Source of the DNA: an uncultured Clostridia bacterium
GTDB taxonomy: Bacteria; Bacillota; Clostridia; Oscillospirales; CAG-382
NCBI GenBank assembly: GCA_944375955.1
Contig: CALWBE010000043.1
Coordinates: 1 to 60,207, forward strand
Direction: 5' to 3'
DNA length: 60,207 bases
The translations under genes were made by a program, and so were the position numbers. This document shows positions 24,945 through 33,301 of the stretch, in pieces. Under the pieces are notes generated by a model that was not told the origin of the DNA, made no database searches, and was given only the letters and a program-made list of their open reading frames with translations. Positions within the stretch are counted from its first letter, which is position 1. Each line of letters opens with the position of its first letter.

Positions 24945-26606
24945 TCAGGAAGGTTTATAGCTTCCTTTAAGAGTAACTATTCGGTTGTAAGTTTCACTGT
25001 TTTTGCTGTCAGCGCAAAAATATCCGTTTCTAACGAACTGATATCTTTTACCGCTGACAAATTTGTTCATTGCCGGTTCAAGTTTCGCATTGCGCATAAC
25101 TTTAAGAGAGTTGGGATTAAGATAGTCGCGGAAAGTTTTAGTTTCATCCATATCTCCGGGATCTTCTATAGTAAAAAGATTATCGTAAAGATTTACTGTC
25201 GCATTTACCGCGTATTCCTTACTTACCCAGTGGATAGTTCCTTTCACCTTTCTGCCGTCAGTTGGCATTCCGTTTCCTGTTTCAAGATCAGCGGTACAAA
25301 GAAGCTTTTGTACATTTCCGTCATTTCCGTAAATTATCTCACTGCATTTTATAATGTATGCGCCCATCAAGCGAACTTCGCCTTCAGGCTTAAGACGCTG
25401 ATACTTTGGAGGAGGATTATTGGAAAAATCTTCTCTCTCAATATAAAGATGCTTTGTAAAAGGTATTTTCCTTGATCCGTCTTCGGGATTTTCCGGATTG
25501 TTCGCAACCTCGAAATATTCTGTTTTGCCGTCATCGAAGTTTGTTATTTCAATTTCAATAGGATCAAGCACGGCCATGCGTCTCGGAACTACATGCCCGA
25601 GCTCTTCACGTATACAGTATTCGAGAAGTCCGATATCACATAAAGACATGGAAGTTGATATGCCCGAACGACTTACAAACTCAATAATTGATTCTGGAGT
25701 GTACCCCCTTCGTCTCAGGCCACAAAGCGTAGGCATTCTGGGATCATCCCAGCCGTCTACTAAATTTTCTTCTACAAGAGCTCTAAGATATCTTTTGCTC
25801 ATTACCGTGTGCGTGACGTTCATGCGAGCAAATTCTCGCTGTTTGGGTTTTATTTCAAAACCAATATTGTCAATTACCCACTCATAAAGAGGACGATGAT
25901 TTTTAAACTCTATAGAGCAAAGCGAATAAGTTATTCCTTCTGTTGCGTCCTGAATAGGATGCGCAAAATCATACAGGGGATATATGCACCATTTGTTTCC
26001 CTGGCGGTGATGAGAGGTGTGAATAATGCGGTAAATAGCCGGATCGCGCATAGTTATATTTGGTGACGCCATATCTATTTTTGCGCGGAGCGTACGGGTT
26101 CCGTCGGCAAATTCTCCGTTCTTCATTCTCTCAAATAAATCGAGATTTTCTTCAATGCTTCTGTTTCTGTAGGGACTGTTTTTCCCGGGCTCGGTAAGCG
26201 TCCCCCTGTATTCGCGCATTTCATCCGGAGACAGATCGCATACATATGCTTTACCGTCTTTTATAAGCTTTACGGCATATTCATAGCATTTATCAAAATA
26301 ATCAGATCCGTAAAATATGCCGCCTGTAGGTTCAGCACCGAGCCAGCGAAGATCTTCTTCTATTGACTGTACATATTCATCGTCTTCTTTTACGGGATTT
26401 GTATCATCATAGCGAAGGTTAAAAAGACCGCCGTATTTTTTTGCTGTCATAGAATTTATCCAAATCGCTTTTGCGCTGCCTATATGAAGATATCCGTTCG
26501 GTTCAGGTGGAAATCTTGTATGGACAGTTTTTACTTTTCCGCTGCGCAGGTCTTCGTCAATTTCATCATGAATGAAATTGGAATTTTCAAGATCTTCAAA
26601 AGCCAT
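24945..26606 (-). CDS. glnS: Glutamine--tRNA ligase
   Basis: GlnRS charges tRNA-Gln directly with glutamine. The 553-residue protein has RFPPEPNGYLHIGSAKA (HIGH motif at 41-44), the GlnRS-specific YDDTNPVKEDDEYV, and MSKRYL near 270 as the KMSKS-like loop, followed by the two beta-barrel anticodon domains (HLYIEREDF, VNLYDNLF). ATG 26606 follows AAAGGAG. GlnRS is not universal in Firmicutes, many of which use the transamidase route. A tRNA-Gln gene and gltX lie within 6 kb. It is the last gene of an apparent operon acetyltransferase-gltX-glycosidase-glnS. Confidence 0.96.
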   Translation of the reverse strand: MAFEDLENSNFIHDEIDEDLRSGKVKTVHTRFPPEPNGYLHIGSAKAIWINSMTAKKYGGLFNLRYDDTNPVKEDDEYVQSIEEDLRWLGAEPTGGIFYGSDYFDKCYEYAVKLIKDGKAYVCDLSPDEMREYRGTLTEPGKNSPYRNRSIEENLDLFERMKNGEFADGTRTLRAKIDMASPNITMRDPAIYRIIHTSHHRQGNKWCIYPLYDFAHPIQDATEGITYSLCSIEFKNHRPLYEWVIDNIGFEIKPKQREFARMNVTHTVMSKRYLRALVEENLVDGWDDPRMPTLCGLRRRGYTPESIIEFVSRSGISTSMSLCDIGLLEYCIREELGHVVPRRMAVLDPIEIEITNFDDGKTEYFEVANNPENPEDGSRKIPFTKHLYIEREDFSNNPPPKYQRLKPEGEVRLMGAYIIKCSEIIYGNDGNVQKLLCTADLETGNGMPTDGRKVKGTIHWVSKEYAVNATVNLYDNLFTIEDPGDMDETKTFRDYLNPNSLKVMRNAKLEPAMNKFVSGKRYQFVRNGYFCADSKNSETYNRIVTLKGSYKPS

Positions 26607-26636
26607 GTTGTTGCTCCTTTATTAATTATAAATATA

Positions 26637-28232
26637 TTATTGTTCCTGTTTTTTACCGTCAAAAGTATTGTTTTTAACGGTTATATTTTTAAATGCATGT
26701 ATATCAAACGGCGAATTTTTAATTCCCACAAAAGTATTATCTTCAATAGTTATATTTTCATGAATTATTGGCATTTTATCTGCAGCAAAACCAGAAACTC
26801 CAGTAACGATTGAACCTTGAGGGAATTTTGTATTGCGGAATATATTGTTTTTTACAGTAAGATTCTTTATTCTTCCGGATTCATACCAGTATTCGGCAAG
26901 ATCAAAAGCATAAATAGGTGTATTACATTCATCGTATGTGTTGTTTTCTACCAAAATTTTGCCTGCTCCGGAAAGTCGCCAGTTAGGTATATTGTAATTT
27001 TTGTTGTTATAAACGTGTATATCGGGCATTCTCAAAGCACTTTCTACAAAGAACCCTTTTTCTGCAGAAAAATCGATTTCGGATTCAGAATATATTCGTT
27101 GACGCAATCCGGAATCATCTGTAAAGCTGCTTGACTTTACCTTAAATTCTCCTATTATATCTAAAGTTTTGTTGTTTATAACAGTAAGCGTGTCACCAGG
27201 CTTGTACAGTTCAAAAAACTTATGTGCCTCATGGCAGTAAGCAACATCAATAAATGTTGGTTCGGCATGTATAATTGATGAATAATTTCCGTGTACATTG
27301 CACGCATCATCTAAACTTGAAGCAAAGTCGCAGTCATGTATTGATATCTCGCCGCTGCAGTTGACAAAATGAAGAATGTCTGCAGTAAGAGAAACTTTTT
27401 CGTCATTTGAAGGTTTTACGATTAAATTATCAATTTCGATATTGCGGCATAGCTGACCTATTACACCCATTCCACCGCCTCGGTGAATGTTGATACCGGA
27501 AATTTTTATATCTTCAGAGTTTTCAAGGAAAAATACATCGCGAGAACGTGCTTCTTCAAGATTTATTGTAATTATTTCACCTTTCTCATACAGGCATTTT
27601 TCAGCTTTTTCATCATTTCTGTATCGAAAAGTGATAAGATTCCCAAAAGATTCTGCGTCGCAGCAAATATAGGGCACTGCAAGGTTTTCTTTTGATGCGG
27701 AAGTTTCTCCTGCAAAAATATATCTTATAAGCATTCTACCTTCAACAGAATGCAGCGATAATTTTAAATTTTTAGTCGAGATTTCCGAATTTTCCCGTTT
27801 AAATATCAAATTGCCGTTTTCAGTATAGAATAAACTGTCATCACAGTAAATACGGCACACAAAACTGTCATCATGTTTTTCACATATTTTAAGAATAACA
27901 TGCGGAGCAAGATAGGTTGTTAAAGTAATATTCTTTATAGAAATGCATTTGCTGTTTTTTATTATAAAAGGGAAAGACATTTCATGGAAAACAAATGTGG
28001 AATTATTTCCTTCAATAGTTATATTATCATAACCTATAATCGGGAAAATAACCTTTTTTATACCGGTTTCATTGTTTGTAGGGGAAAACTCTCCGATAAA
28101 TGATCCTTCTTCAAAAAAATGATATTCTCCTTGCTCAAAAACAAGAGTTCCGCCTCCGGCAAGCTCTTTCAAGGCGGATATAACAACTGGAGTGCAATTT
28201 CCTGAGCATTTATTTATTCTAACTGTTTTCAT
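26637..28232 (-). CDS. Right-handed beta-helix protein, GH110-like alpha-1,3-galactosidase
   Basis: A 531-residue protein whose second half is made of parallel beta-helix rungs (repeated I-x-x-N-N-x-F steps such as ITIEDNTFVGI and ITVKNNTFDG). The segment with HFVNCSGEISIHDCDF and SSLDDACNVHG closely recalls the conserved active-site region of GH110 enzymes, which remove alpha-1,3-linked galactose, for example from blood-group B antigen. No signal peptide is present, so it would act inside the cell on imported oligosaccharides. ATG 28232 has GAGG eight bases upstream. It sits between two tRNA-synthetase genes with short gaps, an odd place for a glycosidase. The family call comes from motif memory. 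Confidence 0.72.
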   Translation of the reverse strand: MKTVRINKCSGNCTPVVISALKELAGGGTLVFEQGEYHFFEEGSFIGEFSPTNNETGIKKVIFPIIGYDNITIEGNNSTFVFHEMSFPFIIKNSKCISIKNITLTTYLAPHVILKICEKHDDSFVCRIYCDDSLFYTENGNLIFKRENSEISTKNLKLSLHSVEGRMLIRYIFAGETSASKENLAVPYICCDAESFGNLITFRYRNDEKAEKCLYEKGEIITINLEEARSRDVFFLENSEDIKISGINIHRGGGMGVIGQLCRNIEIDNLIVKPSNDEKVSLTADILHFVNCSGEISIHDCDFASSLDDACNVHGNYSSIIHAEPTFIDVAYCHEAHKFFELYKPGDTLTVINNKTLDIIGEFKVKSSSFTDDSGLRQRIYSESEIDFSAEKGFFVESALRMPDIHVYNNKNYNIPNWRLSGAGKILVENNTYDECNTPIYAFDLAEYWYESGRIKNLTVKNNIFRNTKFPQGSIVTGVSGFAADKMPIIHENITIEDNTFVGIKNSPFDIHAFKNITVKNNTFDGKKQEQ

Positions 28233-28259
28233 TTTAAATACCTCACCTGATATAAACAA

Positions 28260-29924
28260 TTATGATTGAGCCGTAATACGGGCTTTGACTTTTTCTTCGC
28301 CTAAAAGATTGCATATAGCGAAAAGATCGGGAGAGTTTTGTCTGCCGGTAACGGCGACGCGTAAAACTGTTGAAACATCGGCTACAGACCCTTTAAAGGC
28401 ATCGGGATTTGCTTTATAAGATTTCATATCAGAAGTGAAGCCGTATTTTTCGGAAATTATTTTTACAGTTTCAAACCATGAGTTGTTATCCTGCTCAGTT
28501 TTGTAGATTTTTGCGTAATCCGAAAGAATAGCTTTTCGGTCTGATACAGAAATATTAGCCGGGAACTCATTTGAATCTACCGAAAATGTCTCGTCAAAAA
28601 AGTAAGAAATAAATGCAGGTACTTCAGACCAGCAGGCAAAGTCTTTTCTCGGCTTTTTGCCTCCTCTGCCGATTGAGAAAATTGATTTTGAATATTCTGG
28701 ATCGCGCGATATAAGGGAATAGAATTCCGGATTATATTCTTTTGCCCATTCCGATACGCTAAGATATACCTCATCTGCCGACATACGCGAAATGACATCT
28801 TTTGAAATATCATTTAGCTTGGCAATATCAAAAAGTGCACCTGACGCGCTCATCTTTGACGAAGAAAAAGGAAATTCACGGTAATCTGCATTTTGGTTTG
28901 CACTTCTCCACTGTTCATAGTTAGAGTTTAAAAGAGTCATAAGATATTCGATTACCGAAGAGCGCGGATATCCTGCCGTATAATAGAATTCAAGAGTACA
29001 TTCAGGATCTTTCCGCTTCGACATTTTTCTTTTAGTACCTATCTGCTCATCAAATTTCAGTACTTGTGAAGTGTGGGAATATCTCGGGCGTTTAAAACCA
29101 CATGCGTTCCATAATTCAAGATGCCAGGGAAGAGTTGAAAGCCATTCTTCTCCACGGACAACATCCGTTGTGCGCATAAAGTGATCATCTACTATGTGTG
29201 CGAGATGATATGTTGGAATTCCGTCTGATTTAAGAAGAATAAAATCCTGATCATTTTCAGGCAATTCAAGGTTGCCTTTTATAGAATCTTTAAAAGGGAT
29301 TTTCTTTACGGGATTTCCAAGAGATCTAAAACGAAGAACGAATTTTTCACCATTTTTAATTTTTTCTATCGCTTCTTCAGACGGCATGTTGCGGTGAACC
29401 GCATATTTGCCGTAATATCCAAAGTTGTCTTTTGCAGATTCCTGGGCTTTATGAGCTTCTTCAAGCTGTTCTTCTGTGCAGAAGCAAGGATAAGCTCTGC
29501 CGTCAAGAAGAAGCTTGCGAGCAACAATATGATAAAATTTGGCGCGCATGCGCTGTCTGTACGGACCGTAATTTCCTAAATCTCCGTCAGCAGTAGCGCC
29601 TTCGTCAAAAAACAAACCAAAGCCGTTCAAGTATTTTATGATCTTTTCGACAGCACCCGGAACCTTGCGTTTTTCATCGGTATCTTCAATTCTAAGAAAG
29701 AAAATTCCGTCCTTTGAGGTATGGGCAATACGTTCGTCAGCAAGCGCGCTGTAAAGATTTCCCAAGTGCATAGATCCGGTAGGGCTTGGAGCCATTCTTG
29801 TAACTTTTGCTCCTTCAGGAAGATTCCTTGGAGGGAACATTTCTTCAAGAGACTCAATAGTGTCACTGTCATTGAGATCCGGAAATATAAGTTTTGACAT
29901 TTCGTTCAGTAATTTATCGTCCAT
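28260..29924 (-). CDS. gltX: Glutamate--tRNA ligase, N-terminally extended
   Basis: A class I synthetase of 554 residues with the HIGH-type motif PSPTGSMHLGNLYSAL, FFLRIEDTDEKRKVPGA and the KMSKS loop KRKMSKRKDPE. It attaches glutamate to tRNA-Glu (and to tRNA-Gln in non-discriminating enzymes). Compared with ordinary bacterial GluRS it has about 40 extra residues before the catalytic domain and a divergent C-terminal half, so a specialised paralogue is possible. ATG 29924 has AAGGGG upstream. The glycosidase gene starts 27 bases after its stop codon. Whether a second gltX exists elsewhere in the genome cannot be seen. Confidence 0.9.
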   Translation of the reverse strand: MDDKLLNEMSKLIFPDLNDSDTIESLEEMFPPRNLPEGAKVTRMAPSPTGSMHLGNLYSALADERIAHTSKDGIFFLRIEDTDEKRKVPGAVEKIIKYLNGFGLFFDEGATADGDLGNYGPYRQRMRAKFYHIVARKLLLDGRAYPCFCTEEQLEEAHKAQESAKDNFGYYGKYAVHRNMPSEEAIEKIKNGEKFVLRFRSLGNPVKKIPFKDSIKGNLELPENDQDFILLKSDGIPTYHLAHIVDDHFMRTTDVVRGEEWLSTLPWHLELWNACGFKRPRYSHTSQVLKFDEQIGTKRKMSKRKDPECTLEFYYTAGYPRSSVIEYLMTLLNSNYEQWRSANQNADYREFPFSSSKMSASGALFDIAKLNDISKDVISRMSADEVYLSVSEWAKEYNPEFYSLISRDPEYSKSIFSIGRGGKKPRKDFACWSEVPAFISYFFDETFSVDSNEFPANISVSDRKAILSDYAKIYKTEQDNNSWFETVKIISEKYGFTSDMKSYKANPDAFKGSVADVSTVLRVAVTGRQNSPDLFAICNLLGEEKVKARITAQS

Positions 29925-29952
29925 AGTTTATTACCCCTTATGGTTTTATTAT

Positions 29953-30498
29953 TTAGTATAGATATGCCATTTCGATCATAACTTCGTCTTCAGCAATATC
30001 ACAGTTCGAATAGAAATATAAATTTGTGCCTGCAAATACAAATCCGTGTTTAAGGTAAAAATCAATCGCCGGAACATTGCATGATTGTGTTTCAAGCACA
30101 ATAATTCTGCGATTTTCGGATTCTGCAACGCTTTTCGCTTTATTTATCAGAAACGAACCAATGCCATGTCCACGGAATTCCTCAAGAACGAGCAGATTTG
30201 TTATACGCAGCCTGTCATTCCAATTTTCACGGGAAACCTCAAGATATCCGGCAATTTTTTCGCTTTCATTAGTAAAAACTCCGTAAGCGGTACAATTTTT
30301 CCATGAATCATCATATAAAGTATCATATGAATCGTGCCTGTATGTTTCAGAGATTTTTTCTCTTAAAAAAGAGAAGGAAAAGCCGCTCTCATTTTGTGTT
30401 TTTAATGGCAGATAATGTTCATCGGATGAATAAGTATAGTGAAGTTCATGATATTTATATTGCCGTTTTGGAAGTTTTTTCAGACAAAAATTCAGCAT
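29953..30498 (-). CDS. GNAT acetyltransferase, streptothricin acetyltransferase-like
   Basis: A 181-residue GCN5-type N-acetyltransferase. The acetyl-CoA loop is EEFRGHGIGSFLINKAK. ENWNDRLRITNLLV before it and IIVLETQSCNVPAIDFYLKHGF after it are the pattern seen in Sat/SatA streptothricin acetyltransferases, and the ending YSNCDIAEDEV fits that group too. Resistance activity is not proven; many gut relatives are uncharacterised. The ATG at 30498 begins a 50-residue N-terminal segment without recognised motifs. It lies 28 bases upstream of gltX and may be the first gene of that operon. Confidence 0.82.
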   Translation of the reverse strand: MLNFCLKKLPKRQYKYHELHYTYSSDEHYLPLKTQNESGFSFSFLREKISETYRHDSYDTLYDDSWKNCTAYGVFTNESEKIAGYLEVSRENWNDRLRITNLLVLEEFRGHGIGSFLINKAKSVAESENRRIIVLETQSCNVPAIDFYLKHGFVFAGTNLYFYSNCDIAEDEVMIEMAYLY

Positions 30499-30609
30499 AC
30501 TGCCTCCGAATATTTATTATTTATAAAGTATAACATATTTTAACATTATTTGCAATATTTTATTTTAAATGTCAAGAATTATAAAAAAACGTATTATAAA
30601 TAAAATAGC

Positions 30610-30638
30610 TTGACACGAAGAATCTTTTATGCTAAAAT
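30610..30638 (+). promoter_or_regulatory. Promoter of tRNA-Gln
   Basis: TTGACA (30610-30615) and TAAAAT (30633-30638) are separated by 17 bp and lie 15 bases before the tRNA. Confidence 0.85.
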
Positions 30639-30653
30639 ATATCTGTTATTTAT

Positions 30654-30731
30654 TGGGGCGTCGCCAAGCCGGTTAAGGCACAGGACTTTGACTCCTGCAT
30701 CACGCTGGTTCAAATCCAGCCGTCCCAGCCA
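30654..30731 (+). tRNA. tRNA-Gln (anticodon TTG)
   Basis: The cloverleaf is complete. Acceptor strand TGGGGCG pairs with CGTCCCA (one G-T), the D-arm is GCCAAGCCGGTTAAGGC, and anticodon stem CAGGA/TCCTG encloses loop CTTTGAC with anticodon TTG. The T-arm is CGCTG-GTTCAAAT-CCAGC, the discriminator base is G, and CCA is encoded. A terminator follows directly. The tRNA marks the left edge of an accessory region. Confidence 0.97.
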
Positions 30732-30737
30732 TATTAT

Positions 30738-30775
30738 AACCCTAACTTTGATAAAAAGTTGGGGTTATTGATTTT
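30738..30775 (+). terminator. Terminator of tRNA-Gln (copy 1 of a recurring sequence)
   Basis: AACCCTAACTTT (30738-30749) pairs with AAAGTTGGGGTT (30755-30766) with one G-T pair, followed by ATTGATTTTT. Related sequence recurs at 34683-34720 and 37772-37790. Confidence 0.85.
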
Positions 30776-30820
30776 TGGCTTAAAATAAGGCTTTTCGGCA
30801 CTTTTGTAACAATAAGTAGC

Positions 30821-30848
30821 CGCTTCGAATAATTCCCGAAGCGTTTTT
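30821..30848 (+). terminator. Second terminator downstream of tRNA-Gln
   Basis: CGCTTCG (30821-30827) and CGAAGCG (30837-30843) form a 7-bp stem followed by TTTTT. Confidence 0.75.
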
Positions 30849-30880
30849 CGTATTTTTAGATGATTTTTTTGAAGGTAATA

Positions 30881-30938
30881 GGGTTCATATGACTGAAAAG
30901 GGGTTCATATGATATAAAAGGGTTCACATAGTTAACAA
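30881..30938 (+). repeat. Three tandem copies of a 19-20 bp dyad unit upstream of the accessory cluster
   Basis: The unit GGGTTCATATGA with an A-rich tail occurs at 30881, 30901 and, with two changes, 30920. Each of the first two contains the palindrome TCATATGA. Spacing of about two helical turns puts all three on one face of the DNA, just upstream of a TATAAT (30976-30981) that lacks a good -35. This looks like a binding array for a dimeric regulator. Confidence 0.6.
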
Positions 30939-31019
30939 AATCGTCAAATACCTTTATTTTTTAATACTTATGTAATATAATTAGAATATATTTGAAGATG
31001 TGGCAAAGGAGATTTCGTA

Positions 31020-32210
31020 ATGGGACTATTTGATATATTTAAGAAAGCAATATCATCGACTAATCAAAATACAATACCAGCGTTTCAAGAAATACTGATT
31101 CCAGAACGTAGTGAGCCTCAACCACCGTTTATTCCTACTAGCAAGGAACAAATTGTTGCGACAGGATATGAGGCTTATTATAAAAATGGTATTTTATACA
31201 ATGTTAATCCAAGAAATAAGAGGGTTTCGCTAGATGAAGACCGCCAAACAGCATATGATGCTCAATATATAGTTTTGAGCAATGTCAAATACGATTTGGA
31301 AGATGCCAATAGTATAGCAAGTATTGTTGTTCCTCGTTATGATGATATTAAGGGTGGTATGCCCCATACTACGTTTGATTTAGGCTACATTCTAAAAATG
31401 CGTGTCGGTAAGGAAGAACGCCCACATTTAGCCGTTCCTCTTGCTTATAAGACGGCTAATATTATGATGGCTTCCCCGACAGGCTGGCAGAAAAAGGACT
31501 ATTATAGATTGGTTATTCAATTATGGAGTATTGGAGAAATTGCTTACGGTGACTATTTGTTACAGGAACTAAAAGCAAGGTTGCCTGTCGTGTTGGCTGA
31601 TGATGAATACCGTGCAGGAAACAAAGATGCTTTTAGAAAAGAACTTAATATGGCTGACTATTTCAATACCGACTATTTAGAGATACCGCACGAAACAGCA
31701 GTCTGTGAGGAATGTGCTCCTTACCAAAATAGAGTATATTGTATTAGTGGTAAGGACAAGCGTTTTCCCAAACTTCCCGATTTTATTATAGAGAACAAAG
31801 GTCTGCATTGTAATGTTCGATACTATTCATTTATGTATTATGAGGGAAGAAAAATAACGAAGTACAAGTTTAATAAGAACGGCGATGTAAAGGAAGTTGA
31901 ACTTGATGCTATTGCTCATAGCAATAGACCGTTCATTGATGACCGAAGCGCCATAGAAAAACAAAAGTACCTTGAATGGAAAGAGCATAACGACAAACGT
32001 TTAGAACGAGAAGAACGCTATTACGACAGAAGTAACTGGATAGAAAAGTATAATAATAGATTTGAATACTACCAAATTGTTAATAAGTTGGGCGAAAAAT
32101 CACCAAAGAGCTTTGACGGATATATGAAAATGAAACGAAACAACACAACAAACTATCAAAAATTAGTTGTGTTAGCGGAAGAACAAGGGATAGTTATTCG
32201 CAATCCATAA
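31020..32210 (+). CDS. Unrecognised protein with phage-head-like Cys/His cluster, accessory cluster gene 1
   Basis: I do not recognise this 396-residue soluble protein. It begins MGLFDIFKKA, then has a Pro-rich stretch (residues 20-40). A Cys/His group, CEECAPYQNRVYCISGKD (Cys229, 232, 241) with fP-x-L and LHCNVRYYS (His263, Cys264), recalls the C-terminal CxxC...SG...HxxCR motif of phage minor head proteins. The C-terminus is highly charged and ends with a KSFDGYMKMKRNNTTNYQKL segment. There is no signal peptide and no membrane helix. ATG 31020 follows AAAGGAG. Two genes follow on the same strand with gaps of 54 and 77 bases, and the third starts with a similar N-terminus. Enzymatic function cannot be stated. 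Confidence 0.75.
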   Translation: MGLFDIFKKAISSTNQNTIPAFQEILIPERSEPQPPFIPTSKEQIVATGYEAYYKNGILYNVNPRNKRVSLDEDRQTAYDAQYIVLSNVKYDLEDANSIASIVVPRYDDIKGGMPHTTFDLGYILKMRVGKEERPHLAVPLAYKTANIMMASPTGWQKKDYYRLVIQLWSIGEIAYGDYLLQELKARLPVVLADDEYRAGNKDAFRKELNMADYFNTDYLEIPHETAVCEECAPYQNRVYCISGKDKRFPKLPDFIIENKGLHCNVRYYSFMYYEGRKITKYKFNKNGDVKEVELDAIAHSNRPFIDDRSAIEKQKYLEWKEHNDKRLEREERYYDRSNWIEKYNNRFEYYQIVNKLGEKSPKSFDGYMKMKRNNTTNYQKLVVLAEEQGIVIRNP

Positions 32211-32264
32211 ACCCAAATATTGTTTGGTGATACAAGGATGTTTTACTATAAGGGAGACTAATAT

Positions 32265-33224
32265 ATGGGAATGTGTAATTTAATAATAACCAGAAAAAAG
32301 CAATTTGTTGCTTCGTTGGCTTCGTGTAATATTATTATCGATGGCATTGATTACGGCGCAATAAAAAACGGTTCCGTGCTACAATGTTCATTAAATGACG
32401 GGAATCATGAAATAACTTTAAAATGGTGGCAAAAAAGAAAAAATTCCGCTTTCTCTTTTTATATCCCATCAGATGTGGATACTGTTCATATAAATGTGAA
32501 GTTTAGCAAATCAACTGAAAAGTTTATTCTGCTTTCTGATGATGTAAAGATTGAGAATTGCTCCTGCAATGTGAGTGGAGATAATTACATAGTTGAACAA
32601 AATCCATTACATATGCAGCTTTCACCAGAAGAAAAATTGCAACGACTAATAGTGGAATTTCCTCATATTTCGCTTAATGAAGGTGAGGTATGTTATTATT
32701 GTAATACCGCAAGTGCTATTCATCAGAAGAACGTTGTTACGGGCAGGACAAGTGGAGGCGCAGGCGTTAGCTTTCGAGTCGCCAAAGGCGTTTCAATAAG
32801 GACCGGCGGGGGAAATTCTCAGGTTATTCGTGAAAACGTGAACGAGTACTTTGACGGAACATTATATATTACCAATATTAGAATTATTCTACTTGCACCG
32901 AAGTACGGATTTGATCTTTACATTTCTAAGATAACTCAACTTCTTTGTAAGGACTTTGGTCTCGAAATTTTTTCCGGCTCAAAGTGTTATCAAGTGCTGA
33001 CAGCCGATCGTGATAATATTCAAGAGTTAGTAGAGCTTATGAATAGTCAGAGAGTTTTCAAAGACGAAAAATGGTTAAAAGAGCAACAAAAACATGTAAA
33101 TTCCACAGGTTCTACAAATCTGAATATTAAACAAGAATTGAGCGATCTAAAATGGTTATTAGATGAGGGGATTATCACACAAGAAGAATTTGATGCAAAG
33201 AAAAAGCAGTTACTTGGATTGTAA
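32265..33224 (+). CDS. SHOCT-domain protein with PH-like core, accessory cluster gene 2
   Basis: A 319-residue soluble protein. Residues 1-90 form a beta-rich unit (IIIDGIDYGAIKNGSVLQC, then DGNHEITLKWW) like the small beta-sandwich found in Firmicute proteins that carry SHOCT tails. A CYYC pair follows near 150. Residues 190-270 read as a PH-like/bacterial-PH fold (YFDGTLYITNIRIILLAPKYGF). The C-terminus LKWLLDEGIITQEEFDAKKK is a SHOCT domain, a short oligomerisation or tethering module common in membrane-stress and phage-related proteins. ATG 32265 follows AAGGGAGA. Function is unknown; it may form an assembly with its neighbours. Confidence 0.78.
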   Translation: MGMCNLIITRKKQFVASLASCNIIIDGIDYGAIKNGSVLQCSLNDGNHEITLKWWQKRKNSAFSFYIPSDVDTVHINVKFSKSTEKFILLSDDVKIENCSCNVSGDNYIVEQNPLHMQLSPEEKLQRLIVEFPHISLNEGEVCYYCNTASAIHQKNVVTGRTSGGAGVSFRVAKGVSIRTGGGNSQVIRENVNEYFDGTLYITNIRIILLAPKYGFDLYISKITQLLCKDFGLEIFSGSKCYQVLTADRDNIQELVELMNSQRVFKDEKWLKEQQKHVNSTGSTNLNIKQELSDLKWLLDEGIITQEEFDAKKKQLLGL

Positions 33225-33301
33225 TAGTGCTATATGATTTAACGGTCATATACAAATGCTTTCAATTTCTTTTCCTACAAAAAACAAAGGAGACAACTAA
33301 A

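Noticed and set aside
30881..30938. Short CRISPR-like array
   Set aside because: The units are 19-20 bp with no spacers between them, and no cas genes are present; it fits an operator array better.
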